Assembly: GCF_001293525.1 (NCBI RefSeq)
Contig: NZ_BBYR01000039.1
Span: 1 to 64,000, forward strand
Direction: 5' to 3'
DNA from: Pseudideonella sakaiensis
Lineage (GTDB): Bacteria > Pseudomonadota > Gammaproteobacteria > Burkholderiales > Burkholderiaceae_C
DNA length: 64,000 bases
The notes under the pieces are model-generated. The model was not told the DNA's origin. It did not search any database and worked only from the letters and a program-made list of their open reading frames with translations. This document shows positions 61,035-64,000 of this stretch, piece by piece (position 1 is the stretch's first letter; every line of letters starts with the position of its first letter). The translations under genes and the position numbers were made by a program.

Positions 61035-61040
61035 TATGAT
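61035..61040 (+). promoter_or_regulatory. -10 element set for a leaderless mRNA
   Basis: TATGAT is 6 bases before the ATG of the Ada-AlkA gene, so the predicted +1 is the A of the start codon. No Shine-Dalgarno is present. No convincing -35 hexamer is seen, which leaves some doubt. Confidence 0.5.
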
Positions 61041-61046
61041 CGCCGC

Positions 61047-62927
61047 ATGGCCTGTCCCGAACGAACCCTTCCCGCTGCGGGCGCGGCTCCGGCGCGGTCC
61101 GCCGGCGCGCCGGCCGGCGACACCGCCGGGACGGACCGCGCCGCCGCGGCCGTGCGGGACGGTGCGGCCGCGCCACTGGCGGCCGATGCCGCCGGCACCC
61201 CGGCGCGGCTGCGCGCCGACCCGGGCGACGCAGCCCATGCGGCGCTGTACCGCGTGCTGCTGGCGCGCGACGCGCGCTTCGACGGCCGGCTCTACGTGGG
61301 CGTCACGTCGACCGGCGTCTATTGCCGTCCGATCTGCCGCGTGCGCACGCCGCGCGGCACGAACTGCCGCTTCTTCCCGAGCGCCGCGCAGGCCGAGGCG
61401 GCCGCCTTCCGGCCCTGCCTGAAGTGCCGGCCGGAGCTGGCGCCGGGCGACTCGCCGCCCTGGTCGGTGATGGACGCCTCCCGCACGCTGGCACGGCAGG
61501 CGGCGACGCTGCTCGACGCGCTGGCCGGCGGCGAGCCTGCCGCGACGAGCGAGGCGGCCGCCACCGCCGGCATCGCGGCCGCCGCCGCGCGCCTGGGCGT
61601 CAGCGAGCGCCACCTGCGCCGGATCTTCGCGACCGAGCACGGCGTCACGCCGCTGCAATACCTGCAGACACGCCGGCTGCTGCTCGCGAAGCAGCTGCTC
61701 ACCGACACGGCGTTGCCGGTGGCCCAGGTGGCGCTGGCCGCCGGCTTCCGCAGCCTGCGGCGCTTCAACGCCGCCTTCGCGCAGCACTACCGGCTGAGCC
61801 CGACGCGGCTGCGCGCCGCCGGCGCCGCCGCGCCGGAGCCGGTCCGCGGTGCGACGCCGCCGGGCCCGACCGTCGGCGCGCGCGCCGGGCGACCCGCGGT
61901 CGGCGACGGCGACGACGGCCGTGACCGCGACCCCGGCGTTGCTGGCCCGCCCCGGCCCGCCGTCACGACCGGCCGCCTGCCGGCGCTGCTGCTGGGCTAC
62001 CGTCCGCCGCTGGACCGCAGCCGCCTGCTCGCCTTCTTTGCCCAACGGGCGATCCCCGGCGTGGAGACCGTCACGCCCGACGGCCTGCGCCGCACGCTGC
62101 GCGCGGGCGCCCTCGGCGGCGACGGCGCGGCCACCCACCCGGCCGGCTGGATCGCGATCCGCTTCGACGCGCAGCGGCCCTGCGTGGCGCTGCAGGCCGC
62201 GCCGGCCCTGCTGCCCCACAGCGCCGTGCTGCTGGCCGCGGTGCGGCGCTGGCTGGACCTGGACGCGCGGCCCGACGTGATCGACGGCGGACTCGCCGAA
62301 CTGCCGGGTACGCCGGGACTGCGCCTGCCGGGCAGCCTGGACGGCTTCGAGCTGGCGGTGCGCGCGGTGCTCGGGCAGCAGGTCAGCGTCGCGGCGGCGC
62401 GCACGCTGGCCGCGCGCCTGGTCGAGCGCCACGGCCGCCCGCTGGCGACGCCGTGGGCCGACGTGACGCGGGCCTTCCCCGGCCCCGACGCGCTGACGGG
62501 CTGCGCGGTCGCCGACCTGGCCGCGCTGGGGATCATCCGCACGCGCGCCGCGGCGATCCTCGCGCTCGCCGCGGCGTGGCCGGCGCTGCAGCCGCGGCTG
62601 CGCCCGGGCGCCGACCCGCAGCCGCTGATCGACGCGCTGGTCGCGCTGCCGGGCATCGGCCCGTGGACGGCGCACTACGTCGCGATGCGGGCGCTGGGCT
62701 GGACCGACGCCTTCCCGCCCGGCGACGTCGCCGTGCTGGAGGCGCTGCGGCGGCGCGCCGCCGGCGCCGCGCCGGACAACCCCCCGCCGCCGCCCGCGGC
62801 GGCCGGCCGCAGCGCCGCCGAGCGCCGCGCCGCACGCGAGGCGGCCGAACGCCACAGCGCCGCGTGGCGCCCCTGGCGCAGCTATGCGGTGCTGCGGCTG
62901 TGGGACAGCCTCCAACCGACACCCTAG
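61047..62927 (+). CDS. Ada-type regulator fused to AlkA-type 3-methyladenine DNA glycosylase
   Basis: A 626-residue fusion. After an Ala-rich lead of about 60 residues, the Ada methyl-phosphotriester domain has its zinc cysteines C93, C97, C124 and C127 (GVYCRPIC...CLKC). An AraC-type HTH (about 155-265; LGVSERHLRRIFATEHGVTPLQYLQ) follows, then a linker and an AlkA glycosylase domain (about 315-615). Its helix-hairpin-helix is LPGIGPWTAHYVAMRALG, with a catalytic Asp in FPPGDVAVLEAL. Methylated C93 should switch on adaptive-response genes. The O6-methylguanine transferase domain of E. coli Ada is absent and is encoded by the next gene. Confidence 0.92.
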   Translation: MACPERTLPAAGAAPARSAGAPAGDTAGTDRAAAAVRDGAAAPLAADAAGTPARLRADPGDAAHAALYRVLLARDARFDGRLYVGVTSTGVYCRPICRVRTPRGTNCRFFPSAAQAEAAAFRPCLKCRPELAPGDSPPWSVMDASRTLARQAATLLDALAGGEPAATSEAAATAGIAAAAARLGVSERHLRRIFATEHGVTPLQYLQTRRLLLAKQLLTDTALPVAQVALAAGFRSLRRFNAAFAQHYRLSPTRLRAAGAAAPEPVRGATPPGPTVGARAGRPAVGDGDDGRDRDPGVAGPPRPAVTTGRLPALLLGYRPPLDRSRLLAFFAQRAIPGVETVTPDGLRRTLRAGALGGDGAATHPAGWIAIRFDAQRPCVALQAAPALLPHSAVLLAAVRRWLDLDARPDVIDGGLAELPGTPGLRLPGSLDGFELAVRAVLGQQVSVAAARTLAARLVERHGRPLATPWADVTRAFPGPDALTGCAVADLAALGIIRTRAAAILALAAAWPALQPRLRPGADPQPLIDALVALPGIGPWTAHYVAMRALGWTDAFPPGDVAVLEALRRRAAGAAPDNPPPPPAAAGRSAAERRAAREAAERHSAAWRPWRSYAVLRLWDSLQPTP

Positions 62928-62935
62928 GATCGACC

Positions 62936-63469
62936 ATGACCACGACAGCCGCCCCGCCGGTCGACGCCGCCCGCGCGGTACCGACCGGATTCACCGCCCA
63001 GGTCCACTGGACCTCGCCGCTCGGCGGCCTGACCCTGGCCCGGCGCGCCGCCGGCCTGGGTGGCGCCTGGTTCGACGGCCAGCGCCACCACCCCGGCCCG
63101 CTGGCCGCCCCGGTCGACCCGGGCGACCCGCTGCTGCGCCGGGCGATCGAGGCGCTGGCGGACTTCTTCGCGGGCCGCGGCGCGGCGCTGGCGGCGCTGC
63201 CGCTGGCGCCCCACGGCACGGCCTTCCAGTGCGCCGTCTGGCAGGCGCTGGGCCGCATCGCGCCGGGCGCCACCACCAGCTACGCCGCACTCGCCGCCTC
63301 GGTGGGGCGGCCGGGCGCGTCGCGCGCCGTCGGCGCGGCCGTCGGCCGCAACCCGCTGTCGGTGATCGTGCCCTGCCACCGCGTGCTCGGCAGCGACGGC
63401 TCGCTGACGGGCTATGCCGGCGGCCTCGCCCGCAAGCAGGCGCTGCTGCGGCTGGAAGGCGCCTGCTGA
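62936..63469 (+). CDS. ogt: Methylated-DNA--[protein]-cysteine S-methyltransferase
   Basis: A 177-residue DNA repair protein. The active-site block is IVPCHRV with Cys147, preceded by GTAFQCAVWQALGRIAPGATTSYAALA and RAVGAAVGRNPLSVI, and followed by GSLTGYAGGLARKQALLRLE. It removes methyl groups from O6-methylguanine. It starts 8 bases after the Ada-AlkA stop, so the two form an adaptive-response operon. An A/T-rich hexamer, TAGGAT, sits just before it. Confidence 0.95.
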   Translation: MTTTAAPPVDAARAVPTGFTAQVHWTSPLGGLTLARRAAGLGGAWFDGQRHHPGPLAAPVDPGDPLLRRAIEALADFFAGRGAALAALPLAPHGTAFQCAVWQALGRIAPGATTSYAALAASVGRPGASRAVGAAVGRNPLSVIVPCHRVLGSDGSLTGYAGGLARKQALLRLEGAC

Positions 63470-63548
63470 CCCGCGGGCCGGAACCGCGCGCCACCCGCCA
63501 CCTGCCGCTGGCGCTGCACCCACCGCTCCCCGCCCGATCCCTCTCCGC

Positions 63549-64000
63549 ATGCGCCGCGCCGACCTGCTCGACCTGGTCCTGCTGGCCGCCCTCTGGGGCG
63601 GCTCCTTCCTCTTCACCCGCATCGCGGCGCCGGCCTTCGGCCCGCTGCCGGTGGCCGGCCTGCGCGTCGCCGGCGCGGCGCTGGTGCTGCTGCCGCTGCT
63701 CGCGTGGCGCGGCGAGACGGCGGCGCTGGGCCGCCATTGGCGGCCGCTGCTGCTGGTCGGGCTCAGCACCTCGGCGCTGCCCTTCGCGCTCTACGCCTAT
63801 GCCGCGCTGCGCCTGAACGCCGGCCTGGCCAGCATCTTCAACGCGGCGACGCCGCTGTTCGCCGCGCTGATCGCCTGGGCCTGGCTGGGCGACCGGCCGA
63901 GCCGCCCGCGCGTGCTCGGCCTGGTGATCGGCTTCCTCGGCGTGTTCGGGCTGGCCTGGAGCAAGGCCGGCCTCGCGGTCGACGGCGAGCCGGGCCTGGC
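63549..64000 (+). CDS. EamA/DMT-family transporter, N-terminal part
   Basis: The gene is cut by the right edge after about 150 residues. It begins MRRADLLDLVLLAALWGGSFLF, the typical EamA opening, and has hydrophobic segments including GLRVAGAALVLLPLLAW, SALPFALYAYAALRL and the conserved NAATPLFAALIAWAWLGDR. It should be an inner-membrane metabolite exporter of unknown substrate. Confidence 0.85.
   Translation, partial: MRRADLLDLVLLAALWGGSFLFTRIAAPAFGPLPVAGLRVAGAALVLLPLLAWRGETAALGRHWRPLLLVGLSTSALPFALYAYAALRLNAGLASIFNAATPLFAALIAWAWLGDRPSRPRVLGLVIGFLGVFGLAWSKAGLAVDGEPGL

Overview
The window is very GC-rich DNA (about 73% G+C by eye) with the gene content and order of a Burkholderiales betaproteobacterium, probably of the Rubrivivax/Ideonella/Piscinibacter/Leptothrix group. 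The evidence is the block yebC-purD-hemF-nadD-rsfS-rlmH-maf-rng, an ArsR/SRPBCC pair, a DUF2917-like gene next to a MocR-type regulator, tctC-type binding proteins, and waaA/waaC beside a phosphomannomutase. No rRNA, tRNA or CRISPR array was seen.

Layout. 1-2.0 kb: 3' end of an argD-like aminotransferase, a 2[4Fe-4S] ferredoxin and a periplasmic hydrolase. 2.0-12.4 kb: a complete nitrate-assimilation cluster of two divergent units, nirB-nirD-nasA (minus) and nasR-nrtA-nrtB-nrtD (plus). NasR is a nitrate-sensing ANTAR antiterminator. In front of both nirB and nrtA I find the same regulatory stack: a sigma54-type -24/-12 promoter, tandem hairpins with hexanucleotide loops (A at loop position 1, G at position 4), and an intrinsic terminator whose 5' arm overlaps the second hairpin. 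12.4-25.7 kb: mixed housekeeping and regulatory genes: a TPMT-like methyltransferase, DUF924, a crotonase, DUF2277, DUF1345, lipoproteins, a LysR-tctC pair whose LysR ends in a (Gly-His-Asp)n repeat, an ArsR-SRPBCC unit with clear operators, a MocR regulator and a DUF4405 protein. 25.8-30.1 kb: a minus-strand copper operon with the MbnP/MbnH metallo-mystery pair, a PCu(A)C chaperone, a Sco-like gene that has lost its copper-binding core, small membrane proteins and DUF2946. 30.1-35.2 kb: an accessory patch of visibly lower GC with a HEPN/MNT module joined to an IS5-type transposase remnant, a PD-(D/E)XK plus SF1 helicase protein (DUF2075), a second HTH-nucleotidyltransferase, a frameshifted antitoxin-like remnant, and imperfect direct repeats, one of which overlaps the 3' end of rng. 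35.2-42.5 kb: the conserved rng-to-yebC block. 42.6-64 kb: a HerA-like ATPase, an M14 carboxypeptidase lipoprotein, a LytS/LytR pair preceded by a run of 25 C, glnS, a class A penicillin-binding protein, a TPR lipoprotein, waaA, waaC, phosphomannomutase, a second LytS/LytR pair, an Ada-AlkA fusion with ogt, and the start of an EamA transporter.

How the parts fit. NrtABD imports nitrate, NasA reduces it to nitrite and NirBD reduces nitrite to ammonium. NasR probably lets transcription through both leader terminators when nitrate or nitrite is present, while sigma54 promoters would add nitrogen-limitation control through NtrC. The copper operon probably handles periplasmic copper. Several genes show a -10 hexamer placed 5-9 nt before the start codon with no Shine-Dalgarno sequence, which suggests leaderless or nearly leaderless mRNAs.
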